From Ectocarpus siliculosus (taxonomy: Eukaryota > Sar > Phaeophyceae > Ectocarpales > Ectocarpaceae), in NCBI GenBank assembly GCA_000310025.1, contig FN648970.1, positions 335,851-388,404 on the forward strand: 52,554 nt of DNA, given 5' to 3'. Numbering within the stretch: the stretch's first letter is position 1; each line of letters begins with the position of its first letter. A program made the position numbers and the translations under genes. The notes under the pieces are model-generated. The model was not told the DNA's origin and made no database searches. It saw only the letters and a program-made list of their open reading frames with translations. This document shows, piece by piece, positions 38,989-50,300 of the stretch.

Positions 38989-40967
38989 AGGATGCGCTCT
39001 GTGCACTCCACCCGTACACCACGCGGTCCGGATAGCCCGGCCAACTCAGGCGGACCAGTTCATGGAATGGTTTCAAAGCATCGCTTATGGGTTGTGTGTG
39101 ACAGTGGATTCCACGGTGCCCCTGTTGTTGAACTACAGAGTACTGTGTTCTGAGGTTTTGCATGAGACACGCATCGTCAATGGCACCGTGTTGCCAGGGG
39201 TTCGGCACCTCCAGTGCCTCGATTTGCCTTTACAAGTAAGTTTCGTTGAGTCGCCCGCCAAGCCAAGTACCCACTTTTGTTGCCCCTTTTTTGTCCGGGC
39301 GCTTGGTTTTGTCGCGAACGTCCTGTGCAGCCTATTAGTGGGGTTGGTTATGTTGGAGTGACTATCGCGAAACCCAGCAGCGAATCGCCAAATAATTACC
39401 CCAGCAAAAACGTTAGCCGGTGATGGGCAAATTATTGTTTAGCGGCCTGTCCAAACCCCGGGGGAGGTTTCACGATGGGAGCGGCACGCACCTGTGCGTT
39501 TATCGGCATCGGGGGAAGCAACACGATTCACAGTTATGTTGGCGTTGCAAAGTACAAACAAAAGAAAAGGAGGGAAAGCTTCAAGTTTGTTGGCAATGGA
39601 CATTCAGATTATTCATTCCCTTGTCACTCAGCCGTGTGCGTTGATTGGCGTCGGACAGAATGCGGCGCCTATACCCTCAGTAGAAAGTGCACGATACGAG
39701 AGAGAGTGCGTTTTTTTCATGCGACGGGCATGATCAGGGTTGGTTGGGGGTAGACTCGTTTTCGCGTGCCCTTTCGTTCTTCTTCTCGCGGAGTACTTGG
39801 TAACGGGCAAAGGGCGCAAGCTGTCCCAAGTGGTGTTTTTCCCATGTAGTGTTGTCTTTGTTGTGGGTGTTTCGTGCTGCCCAAAATGATCTTACCAACC
39901 GAGCCGTGCACGCTGTCCCAAGTGGTGTTTTTCCCATGTAGTGTTGTCTTTGTTGTGGGTGTTTCGTGCTGCCCAAAATGATCTTACCAACCGAGCCGTG
40001 CACGGGCAGCTTGTAGGACACAGGCATGCTCGTTCTAGCACCGGCTCTCCCGAGCCGTCAACCGGGGGCGGTCCGTTAGGGGGGAATAGAATGAGTGCTA
40101 CCCGTGAATGCTTGTGCAGGTAGGTGCTGTTGCACTTGACAAGAGGTCGCTACGATCTTGGAAGGAACTCTTTATTATACAGTCAATGACGGTCAGATGA
40201 CCGACTATTATGAAGCGTTGCTGCGACGCGGAGGGCACTGGGGGGCTTGATCCTGTGGGGGGCAACATGTACAAAAATAAAAAATCGCACCACAAAGCGC
40301 CAAATATCTCGTCGAGTGGAAACCGAACACTGCCTTCTTCTCTCTTCGCGCAGGCTCTCCCTTCGAAAACAACATTTGGTACCCACTGATGCTGCTGCAT
40401 CTCGCCCTACAAGACTCCAAACGATCCAGGGTATCCTCGAGTGTTATGTTACTGGATTGCATGGCTATCGCGGTACCCATCATGAAGCCGAAAAGTGTCA
40501 GGTTAGGTGCTGCCACCGCCGCGGTGGGGTAAACATCAAATACGATACGTACCGCACTTGCCCGGACTTTGGGGTAGCGGACTTGATATTGTACAGGCAC
40601 CGTGGTAGGAGTGTGCGGTTGGCGCACACACGCACGGGCAGCAGCTGGGGAAGGGAACAGAAAGGGGATGAACAGATCACTGGATCCTACCATCCGTGCG
40701 CACAGACAGCCGCGGACAGCGCACGTGACGTGGAAACTTGCTCGATCAAACTACCAATCGTCCGCCGCCGCCGGTTCGCCGCCGAGCCCACAGTCCCCCG
40801 GCACTGCCTCCGAAGGTATCCTGAACTCCGGAAAATCAGCAGTAGTTCAGCCGCCAGGTTCTGCAACTCTCGCCCTACCTCCTACCTCCTCGTCGCGTGG
40901 AGCGGCTCGCAGGTGGGCTTGGTTTCCCTGCAATCGTTCGCTAGAGCCCTCGCCCTTGAGCACAACC
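38989..40967. other. Interval between NSE1 and the ankyrin gene
   Basis: Plus frame 38975-39235 (KGCALCTPP .. RIVNGTVLPGVRHLQCLDLP) is open and exon-like, followed by CAA|GTAAGT, but needs phase 2 entry that exon 8 of NSE1 does not supply; it may be a further NSE1 exon under another donor. The rest includes the exact 92-bp duplication. Otherwise nothing supported. Confidence 0.4.
39821..40004. repeat. Exact tandem duplication of 92 bp
   Basis: 39821-39912 and 39913-40004 read identically, both from CTGTCCCAAGTGGTGTTTTT to GAGCCGTGCACG. Perfect identity implies a recent duplication or an assembly artefact. Confidence 0.97.
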
Positions 40968-42470
40968 ATGGCCCGCTCAGCCACGAAGCCACAACTGGCG
41001 GCCCAATTGCTTGCGTACATCCGGCAGCGAAATGAGGCAGGCGTGGAGAGAACCCTCGCTGCAGGGGCAAGCGTGGATGGCTCCAGCGAGCTAGACTGGC
41101 GACCGATCATCGCTGCTGCTGCGTCTTGCAAGGTGGGAATGGCCGAGTTGCTCATCAAGAGGAAGGCCGACGTTGACCTGGGCTCTCTGAACGACTTGAG
41201 ATGTTCGGACGGGCTCGAGGTGCTGGGCAAGGGGGTGAGGGCGCTGCATGTCGCCATCAACCACTACAACGTTGACGTCTTTCGGTTGCTGCTCAAGGCC
41301 GGCGCCGACCCGGACTCGGCGAACGGGAAGGGCCTCACCCCGCTGATGCTGACGTGCATCCTAGAGGACTCCGCGCGCGGGGAGCAGCGGGCGGTCATGG
41401 CCCGCGAGCTGCTGGAGGCAGGCGCGGACCCGGCGCTGGCGGACTTTCAAGGCAAGACCGCGCTAGGGTTTGCGGCGGCGCGGGACCAAACAAACCTCAT
41501 CGACATCCTCTTGCAAAAGGCGCCGACGACGCTGAACCGCGCGACGCCGGACGGCCTGACGCCGCTCTACGCCGCGGCCATGAGCGGCAAGGGCAAGGCG
41601 GTGTCCCACCTCCTCTCCGCCGGGGCGAGGCAGCCGCCGGCCTCGGCGGAGAAGGACATGTGCCCCCTCGTGGCCGCCGTGCGGGAGAACCACCAGGAGG
41701 TGGTGCGAGTCCTGCTCACGGACAGGGGGATGAAGGCGATCGGCGGGGCGGACGTGATCCCCCGGGCGGTCGGCGCGGCGGCGTCCGCGCGGAAGGGGAG
41801 AGCGAGCATCGTGCGGATGCTGCTCTCCGCCGAGGGGCACGAGCGGGAGGGGCACTGGGCCCGGTGCCGCTACAAGGAGGACCCCGTGCTCCACAGCGCC
41901 GTGTCCTTCGGGAACATCTCGGCGACGCGCGTGCTCCTCGCGGCGGGGGCGGACGAGACCGCGGAGAACGAGGACGGCCGCCCGGCGAGGGAGGTGGTCG
42001 GGTTCAACGCGCCCAGCCTCCAGAGGGACCCCGCCAAGAAAGGGGCGATCGTGCGCATGCTGGAGAGGGGCCCGGCGTACCGCGCGCGGTCGTGGGCGTG
42101 GCCGGCTACGGCTAGAGCCTACACCGCCGGCCACACGTGTGCTGCTGCTGCGACGACGGCTGCCCCCGGTGCCTGCGGCGCGGCGGCTGCCTCTTCCAAT
42201 GATGTCTGTGGTTCCGGTTTCGTGGGGGGCTCCGGGGACGCTTGTGCTGTCGCGCGCCCGCGGGGGCATGAACCGGGAGATGGCTGTGCTGTCCGTGAGG
42301 CCGACGGCGCTTGCGCTAATGGGGATGATTGCGGCGGCGGGGCCAGTGTTGATAACGGCACGGACCTTCCCGCCGCCCATGGAGGAGGGTCGAGTGCTCC
42401 ACTGGGAGTTCGAATCTATAGGCCAAAGAAACGCAACGCGTTCTTGGTTCCCTGGTTAGTTGCAAGGTGA
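40968..42470 (+). CDS. Ankyrin-repeat protein, 500 residues, intact
   Basis: ATG 40968 (MARSATKPQLAAQLLAYIRQ) to TGA 42470 in one frame. Ankyrin repeats run to about residue 340: GVERTLAAGASVDGSSE, MAELLIKRKADVDLG, VFRLLLKAGADPDSANGKG, LTPLMLTCILEDS, ARELLEAGADPALADFQGKT, LGFAAARDQTNLIDILLQKA, PDGLTPLYAAAMSGKGKAVS, ATRVLLAAGADETAENEDGR. The family block ERGPAYRARSWAWP is followed by a long Ala/Gly/Cys-rich linker and then the conserved tail GVRIYRPKKRNAFLVPWLVA plus Arg. The codons are very GC-rich. The stop overlaps TGCAAG|GTGAGC, again a strong potential 5' splice site. The frame is open upstream of this Met to 40602, but the alignment with the 18806 paralogue favours ATG 40968. Function unknown; a scaffolding or binding role is inferred from the repeats. 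Confidence 0.87.
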   Translation: MARSATKPQLAAQLLAYIRQRNEAGVERTLAAGASVDGSSELDWRPIIAAAASCKVGMAELLIKRKADVDLGSLNDLRCSDGLEVLGKGVRALHVAINHYNVDVFRLLLKAGADPDSANGKGLTPLMLTCILEDSARGEQRAVMARELLEAGADPALADFQGKTALGFAAARDQTNLIDILLQKAPTTLNRATPDGLTPLYAAAMSGKGKAVSHLLSAGARQPPASAEKDMCPLVAAVRENHQEVVRVLLTDRGMKAIGGADVIPRAVGAAASARKGRASIVRMLLSAEGHEREGHWARCRYKEDPVLHSAVSFGNISATRVLLAAGADETAENEDGRPAREVVGFNAPSLQRDPAKKGAIVRMLERGPAYRARSWAWPATARAYTAGHTCAAAATTAAPGACGAAAASSNDVCGSGFVGGSGDACAVARPRGHEPGDGCAVREADGACANGDDCGGGASVDNGTDLPAAHGGGSSAPLGVRIYRPKKRNAFLVPWLVAR

Positions 42471-44000
42471 GCAAGGATAGCGGTAACGTTTCGTTTTGCC
42501 GCTGCTGGGTCAGGGTCTCGTGCATGCATGATTGCATCTCCCACTATTGTCTACCCATGGATGTTTCCACACCTTGAAGACGTTATTTTTGGGTTGGCAC
42601 GTAGTTTACTATTTTATGCAACACTATGCATAGAACCTGCATCTTTTCCTGTTTGGTGTGTGTTGTCTTTCTGCATGATCCCCCCAAGCCGCTCAAGCCA
42701 AGTTTCCAATATGCTCACATTACTGTAGTGCGCCAACAACAGCCGGTGCGCATTATCCTCTCTCAGCTTATCCTCCACTGAACATACGTCAATATCGCAC
42801 CCCACTACGTCACTTGACGCAGAGCAGTGGAAGATGCTGCCGATGCGCTCAGCCTTGTGTTAACTGGGGACCATTTTTTCAAGCACATAGAACAGATGTT
42901 TTGCTTGCAGCATCCAGTCTCGCGTTTGTTGCCCTTTGCGCGCGCGCCGGGCGGGGGTACGTGTATGCCGGGGGTATTCGAGTCGCTCTCCTTGCAACAG
43001 CAACAATGCGCAAGGACTTGGTTGCAGTCTGTCAACACTACCAGGTTTGCTGCTCCGGTGGTGTCGGTGCCTCGCCCGTTTCGCAATGGCCGTGTATGGG
43101 CCCAGACGAACGTGGGCTTGGTCTGATGGACTTGTTTATGGGTTGGGTGGTTCGGGTAGTAGCAGGTTGCCATTGGTAGCGGCTCAGCTACGCCAGCACA
43201 AGCGAAAAGTCGCAGATTTGTCTTGATGTTGTCGCCGCTGCCGGTGCTGAAAGAGCCAAGTACGGCTTCCTGGTTTCCCAAAGTTTGGTAGAACCGCGCT
43301 CAGTCTTACAACGTATGGGGATGCCGTCCCTGATGTTGTCCCGCTTGCATTGCTCTTGCAGCCTTTGTATTATTGGTTTTTGGTAGTCTGTGCTCGGCCA
43401 ACAATTTGTCGGGATGCCGTCCCTGACGTTAGCTCACTTTTAGAAGTCTTGGAATGTCGTGGCGTTTTTGTCTAGGACACAGCGCGTTGCTCGAATCGCG
43501 TTTGCTGTTTTTGCTGATCTTGAGCACCTTGGCCCACCGTTCGCACATGATTTAAAGCGCCTGCGCCGCAAACGTCGCCCCGCTCCACCGTCCCCGAATG
43601 ACAGTCGCTCTCGGTTGTGGTATAGTCTCTGCCGCGCAGTGCCAATGGTTTGGCGCTTTCCTCCTCTTGCTGACGCTACTGCTGTTGGCACACCTGTTTT
43701 AATTTAGTTGGTACTTCGTTTTTCTGGCAGTCTGCGCAAACGTCGACGCTCTTCTTCTTTTAACGCATACCCCTATGGTGTTACCATTTGTAAGTCTGCT
43801 ATGTACGTGCGCTCCCCGCTAACCAACACGAATGGTCGCTTGCTCCGATATTTTTTTGTCCCTTTCCTGGCGTTTTCTTCTCTACCTGCCTGCCAACGTC
43901 TCATTCACTGGCCCTGTGCCAGGTACGCCGACTTGGGCGCAGTGCCTCGTGTTGAGGCCACGGGGATGGTGGTACTGCGATGAGGATTTTGGCTTGGTTA

Positions 44001-44185
44001 TTGTTGCCAATCCATGCGGGTATGTAGCGTGCTTGGAGCTCTCCGGAGCGCCGGCGTGCTTGCGACGGGGAACCGGGGGGCGTCTTCTGTTGTCGCCACT
44101 CCATGCGGGAGTGCGGCTTGCTTGGAGCTCTGGAGCGCCGGAATGCATGCGATGGGGAATGGGAAGCATCTTCAACGACGGGGGG
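44001..44185. repeat. Tandem duplication, 89-bp period
   Basis: TCCATGCGGG at 44011 and 44100, each followed by GCTTGGAGCTCT and GGAGCGCCGG, then GCATG/GCTTG-CGA-GGGGAA. The two copies have diverged by substitutions and small indels. Confidence 0.85.
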
Positions 44186-44355
44186 CGTCCGTTTTGCGAG
44201 CCTGAGGTTGGTTAGTTGGGATTCAGTCGGACACAGCGTCGGCATTGGTCTGATTGCTGGCAGCAAGGCGTAAGGGGTGCGTTACAAAGAAGTCTGGCTG
44301 AACCGTTCATCGTTTTCCTTCTTCAGGATTTTTGTTTTTTTTCGGTTTTCACTTA

Positions 44356-44520
44356 TACCCCAAGTTCACACGGTTGCACACGGTTGAACTTATGTCATTT
44401 GGTGTTCTTGATCATTTACAGATGGCCTGCCTAGTGATTCCCTTACCCCGAGTTCACACAGGTGAACGGATGTCGTTTGTGTACGTGATCATTACGAATG
44501 GACTGCTTGCTTGGTTTTGG
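44356..44520. repeat. Tandem duplication, 88-bp period
   Basis: TACCCCAAGTTCACACGGTT (44356) and TACCCCGAGTTCACACAGGT (44444), each continuing GAAC..ATGTC.TTTG and GATCATT..GATGG/GAATGG.CTGC. Confidence 0.85.
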
Positions 44521-44786
44521 TCCTGGATTTTGATTATTTGATTGGGGGGGAGGGCGATAGGAGTGCGCGCTTCCGTAAATACCGAACCGCAGAATTTCAC
44601 CGAGGTTGGCACTAAGGAAGAAGGGGGGGAAGTGTCAGTAGAGAGCTTCCAAGAGGAGAGGAAGCCGCGTTGCCGCGCCCTGTAGAGGGCTGTTGACCTT
44701 CTTAAGCACACGGTGATGGCGCCGGAATACCGTTCTTCGGAATCGTCCCGTGGGTTCTTGGATGCAACGTTCCCGGGGTGTGATTC

Positions 44787-44815
44787 TACCCTAAGCCTAA
44801 GCCTAAGCCTAAGCC
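44787..44815. repeat. (CCTAAG)n short hexamer array
   Basis: About four copies of CCTAAG (CTACCCTAAGCCTAAGCCTA..). It is one base off from the TTAGGG telomere complement, so it is telomere-like but not telomeric sequence. Confidence 0.85.
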
Positions 44816-44895
44816 AGCGGTGTGATTCTGTCGGTCGCAACCGGGGGCCTCGGCGCCGCCGGCGTTCCCTGTTGACCCTTTTTCTTGTATTGTAG

Positions 44896-45005
44896 GGTTT
44901 GGTTGGCGAGGACTTGAGACTGTGGCCGGTGTTTTGGCTTTGATCAAGGATGCCACGAAGAAGTCGTTCGAGAAGATTCTCGAGGAAGATTGCACGTGCC
45001 GCTGA
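44896..45005 (+). CDS. Candidate terminal exon of an unplaced gene
   Basis: Acceptor TATTGTAG then, with a one-base carry-in, FGWRGLETVAGVLALIKDAT, KKSFEKILEEDCTCR and TGA 45003-45005. The composition and the helical, charged pattern look coding and the polypyrimidine tract upstream is good. No matching upstream exon in the right phase was found; the frame at 44716 (MAPEYRSSESSRGF) leaves the wrong phase. No family recognised. Confidence 0.33.
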
Positions 45006-47345
45006 AATCGGCTCTGGTAGCGATCCCCCCCGGCGCGCGTCCGCGCGCGGTTCCCCTTTGTTATGCGTGTTCGTATCGTCGGTATTGGTTGGTTGTTCTC
45101 CGTAATGATGTCAAATTAGATCACCCGGAAAAGCGTATCGCCTCATCGTTCTGCTTGGATTGTGCGTGTACCGGTCGTAGTCGCGTTCCGTGCCTGTTCC
45201 ATGGAGTTGTTTGCCGATTCCACGGGTTTTCCCTTTGCTCGTTTCTTGTTGCGTTTTGATGTATTATACATTGTCGACCGGTGATTTTTCTCATTTTTGT
45301 TGTCTTCCCTCACTCCCAGTCTTCAATTCACACCAGCACAGCACAGCAAAGTTTCCCAATTATTTTCCCTGGACGTACGTGACATCCCTAGAGGGGGTGA
45401 TTGAGATAGTCAGATGATTGGAAGATCATTTTTTTTCGTGCGTTTTCATTTGAGGGAGGGGGGGGGGGTTGAAGATTGCCAATTCAGAGCCCCCCTCCAC
45501 TTTAAACCTTTGATGCAGTGGTCCGACGATTATGCTCGGTAGGGGATGAACGGCGTTTTTCGTGACATGTTGACGAATTGCCTTTTACAGGAACAATGTT
45601 TATTCAAGTTCGTTTTGTGTTCCGGTGTATCATAGATCGTGCGTCTTGCGTTGCTTTTAGTTTAATGTGGTGTAACCTGTCGGCCGTAGATGTCGTTGAC
45701 GTGATGGCTTGAACAATCGAGGAGGCTAGCTTGATGATGCGGTGTGCTTGGATGTGATGAACAAGTGGTTCGCTGAGTGCGTACCAGAGTAAGTAACCTG
45801 TGATGACGGTGGGGATTTCAAGACGGCGACCATGGTGTTGTCGCGACTACGTATGCAATAATAACGGTTTTGTAAAGCACCCTAGTTTAAGGTAGGTCGT
45901 AGCCGGAAGCCATCCCCGCTCACCACCCCCGCCATGTGGCGGTTTGGGAGGTCGCGGTACATAGCAATGTCTGGGGCACGCTCGACATCGCGTGAGACAG
46001 GCGTTCCGCCATCAGCGGAGAGGCTCTCTCTTTTTCTTCTTCTGGCGGGTAGAAAACCGAAAATTAATACTTCTAACGTTTTGAGGTACGCTGTTTTTTT
46101 TTGTCTGCCTCGGCCAAATCGAACTTCAACTTTTGCTGCTTCCCCCCCTACTTCCCACAGTTTTTTTTTTTGTTGCATTGGCAAGCAGAGGATTAAAATT
46201 CCACGAACATTCGAAAGGCTGCTGTGCACTGATCGTTTGCGACGAAAACGCGTGGTGCTTTTGTATTGTTTTTTGTTCGTTGCGGTTCTCGCTGGGCTAT
46301 TCGAGTTAACAACGGGTCAGCTATGTAAACTGTTCGATCGAGCTTTGAAAAACCGTCATACCGCAGCTGGCAGTCAGCTGTTTTGTTGGCCCTGTGTACC
46401 TGTTATTTCATCTTGCATTTCACGCCTTGATGACACTGTTGTCGTGCTCTCATGAGCCCATGCTCCGGAAGGGTCACTTGTGTACGTATTACTTATACGT
46501 CGTAGCATAGTTCTTCCATGGATCAAGAATGACATGATGTGTAGACGTGTCTTTCTACCAACAACGCTCAGGTCCTCTTCACCACCCGCCCACGATGATT
46601 TCTTCTGATTTTTTGTTTTCGTCAGCGCACACGCTTTACAGGTACACTGACTGGTAGATCAGTCGGACAGGTGAGGGTACTTGGGCAGAGAGCTCGGAAC
46701 AGTTTTTAGTGTGAAGACAACACCTGCTCAAGCATCAAGTGTTTCATAACGGACGGTGCGTTTCACAACAATGGACGGTGCAACTGCTGTATGTGAGACA
46801 GACAGACACGTCTTCGACGATCTGGAAAAGAAAAACATATTAGTCTAGCGCGGCGGCGTGTGTAAAGGCACCTGGCGTTCCAAAGCAGTCCGTTTCACTC
46901 AGACGCCCATGGCTCTGTTGTACAAAATCGACTGACACGCCACGCTCTAAAAATATACATAGGCGGCGTACATTGCAAACATAACGCGCAGCGCGACGGG
47001 GGAGCACGAGATCACGAGATCTTCTCGCGCGAGATCCAAGGAGATCTCCGAAGGGGCTACGCAGATGGATGGATATATTTTGGAGGGTACTGCATTCAGC
47101 AGTGCGACCGACCAGCGAAGACACTATCCACACGCGTTGTGCGCGTAGCAATGGCAGAGAGAGACCTGGGACGGGCATGCTGAAACATTGCTCCACTGCT
47201 GCTGTCTGAATAAGGCACCCTGTCTCCGCTTGGATGAGGCCGGCATCGAAACTTCGATAGTTTCACCACGGAGAGCACGACGCAAAATTCAAATTCAACC
47301 CCAAAATAGTCAACGGCGGCGTCGTGGGCGAAGAGAGGAGGAGAG
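45006..47345. other. Gap without a supported gene
   Basis: Contains poly-T and poly-G runs (45429, 45463) and one exon-like minus frame near 46030-45945 (DVERAPDIAMYRDLPNRHMA before GTGAGC) that could not be extended. Nothing else supported. Confidence 0.45.
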
Positions 47346-50300
47346 ATGGAGCATGGCCTCGGAGACTTTGCCTGGGAGAGCGTCGAGGAGCTAGGGGTTG
47401 GTCTCGACGCGCAGAAGACCCTCGCAGAGTCTATCAGGGCAAAGGTGTGATCAGGATCGCTGTGTGCCCAGCAAGACATCCAAGCATGAAGTGTACACAA
47501 GATACCACACCCCCTGCACACATCAACCGATATGCATACGTTTCCGGAAAGCTCTTGATAATACGGCTTTAACGCCGTCGTTTTCGGCGCTGTCACTCTT
47601 TCCTCTGTGGAGATATCGAGCTTCAACAATCGGTCGAGGGTGTGTGGTATCTTACGTCACCAGCGGCAGCCTGCAATTGCGTCATCGAAGAAGTGTGGTC
47701 TGATTCAAATGAATGGAAGTTCCTTCTCTATATATTGTACCGCGATGGGGTGCACGTTGTTGCCTTGCCGGCTGCTGCTTGAGTTCTCCTGACGATAATG
47801 CCCTGGTTACATCTCTACCCGGCTGCTAGCGTGCCGATTCTGCTGTCTGCGAGCATCATCCTGAAAGTGACACAGTCGGGCGCCTAGGATCATTGTGTAC
47901 GACAGCAGTCGACAAACAGTCGTGTGTGTGTGTTGCTAACGGACTTACAGTGATATGTTGTAGACGACTCGCGCACGACACAATTATACCACACGACACA
48001 CCCACACAGGATAATGATATTACCCCCCCCAACGCAAGAACACACCCGGTGGTACAACTTTTTATCAACATGAGCCCAAAAATGTAACTCTACTCTCAGG
48101 TCAAGTAAATGGACACACGAGATCGCCCCCCCCCCCCCCCCAAAAACATTCTTCCGAAATCAAAATGGGGTGTGTGTTTGTTGTTCCGTATACGGTAAAA
48201 GCCCAACCACCATCTGAGCATGCCATCCAGAATCATTTTGTAGTTTAGCGAATACCGCCGCCGGTACATACCCATGTCGACCAACCAACCCTCGTCGAAC
48301 CAATCGATTCAGACGCTGGAGTTCGAAAGGGAGCGGGAGGCCTACATCGACGCCGCCAAGCAGCTGCTCACGCCGCCACCGCCACCAGCAGCAGAACCAC
48401 TCGCAGCAGCAGGCACCGGGGGAAGCGCGGAGGAAGAGAGCAATAAGAGCAGCAGCGGCAGCGGCGAGGTCGAAGAGGGGCGGGGCGTGCGACGGCTCGA
48501 CAACACTCCCGGTGGCAACGCTGATGGGCGTCGGCGGCTGCAGCTGCGCCGGCCGTGGTCGGGCAGAGGGACGGCGCCGAAGGCGTCGTCCGTGCGAGAG
48601 GCTCGCGAGGAGCAACGCCTGGCGAGTGAGGAGATTCGAACCTTGCACAACCGGAAATCGGATGCCAAGGTCAGGCTACAGGCCGAACGGCTGAGGTACG
48701 TGTGGGGCGTGTGCGTTTGTGTGTATCTTTATTATGTGCATCGATCGCGCTAACCGGCTGACCAATCAAAATACTTCAGTCTCAGTGCGGTTGAAAACAC
48801 AAAACACTTCATAAAATGCCATTAACTGTGTATAAGGCGTGCTGTGTAGTCGGCGTGTGTGCGTGTGTGTGCTTCTTTTTGGCGTCGACTGCGCTTAACT
48901 GGCTAACCAATGAAGATACGCCAGTCTTATTGTGTGTGTGTGTTTTTTTTTTTTTTTTTTCGGTTTGTTTTATTGACGTCGACTGCGCTCAACTGACTGA
49001 CCAGTGAAAGTACCCCAGTCTTGTTGTGTGTGTGTGGGTGTGTGTGTTTTTTCTTTTTTGTTTCGTTTAATTGACGTCGACTGCGCTTAACTGATTGGCC
49101 AACAACGAAAACGCGTCAGTTTCATGTGTGTGTATGCGCAAACGGCTGAGGTGTGTATGGGCGCGTAGGGCGAGTGTGTGTTTTTTTAATTGGTATCGAC
49201 TGCGTTTAACTGGCTGACCAGTGGAAACAACGTTTGTATTGTGTGTGTGGTCAAACGCGTGAGGTGGGGCTGTATGTGCGCACCGAACGACCTCAGTGTT
49301 CTTGCTGGGCAAAAAGAGTGAAACATACATAACTCTAGTTGTTTTTGCGTCTTATTGGCATCGACAGAGTAAATGACGGCGAGTCCATCCCTCCCATAGG
49401 TGCGTCACTCAGCCAGTTGCATGTGTTCGTGCTCTGGACTACAACGCATCCCAGCTGTTTTCGCTGTCTTTTCTTGTGATGTTGGGGCGTTTTTTACAGG
49501 GGTTGGTGTGCCGGTAGGTCCTCACAAAACCGGCTGAGCAGATTCACCGTCATATCTTGTTTATCCTAGCTATGCAGGAGGTGGTGGTACTGCTGACGCA
49601 ACCGTCCCCCTCCCTCCCTCCTACGTGTATCCCGCCTATTACTCTACCAACGCTCTCATCGCGCCTTCGGGACTTTCCATGATGTCCTCCGGTGCCGCCG
49701 TCGCCGGTCATGCTCAGCAACCTTGAGCACGGGCTGGAGCTGGGGGTTCTGCGGTTGGAGAGGCTTCTCGACCGAGAGAGGTGTGGGCCGTGGGGCGGGG
49801 GCGGGGGCGGGGGGATTGAGATGTTTACATTCCCTCGAAGCTTGTTTGTTGCTAAGTTTCGTTTTGTGTCTTTGGGAGCTGTGTTGTAAAACTCGTTCGC
49901 GATCCCGGGAGATGCGGGTGCTTGGACCCGCCCGGGTGCCTCCGAAGGCAAGGAAAACATGCCGTGGCGTGGTAGGTCTTGCCGAAACGAGCGAGCGAGT
50001 TTGGGATCGCTGCACCGGTTGGGTTGAGGACGCTTCGCTTGAGCTGCAGCCGAACTCAACCGCCAGGAGAAACACGGCACAGGAGAGACCTGCTTTTTTT
50101 TTTGGCGTGGTTCTACTAAGGGTTGGGTGGGGGGTTGTTTGGCGATCCGTACGATTTCTTCTATCGGTCCTGTTCTTTGCGCTGAGGTGTACATTCCTCG
50201 CGAGACGTGAGCTGTTGCTGAGTTAACCGTTGCTAGGTGCTGGCAACGCTGATCCTCCAAGCGATTCCTAGCCTACTGTAGCGCCAGAGGATGATACTTC

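Larger units (their letters stand above)
42471..44895. other. Repeat-rich interval without a supported gene
   Basis: Open frames (plus 42827-43126 and 43459-43707) lack a clear start, splice borders or motif. The interval is built largely of short tandem duplications: a GGGATGCCGTCCCTGA repeat at about 43319 and 43413, and the two listed separately. Confidence 0.45.

Noticed and set aside
41354-42380. Long frames overlapping the 41-kb ankyrin gene on other frames and strand
   Set aside because: GC-rich coding sequence leaves shadow frames without stops; only the ankyrin frame has repeats and a family match.
44787-44815. Interstitial telomere
   Set aside because: The hexamer is CCTAAG, not CCCTAA, and only about four copies long.
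45945-46040. Minus exon candidate DVERAPDIAMYRDLPNRHMA before a GTGAGC
   Set aside because: Two frames are open, no acceptor is clear and nothing connects to it.
49575-49720. Tyr/Gly-rich frame (YVYPAYYSTNALIAPSGLSM) before the 49718 exon
   Set aside because: It ends in a stop and does not fit the phase of the neighbouring exons, while the overlapping 63-base exon fits exactly.
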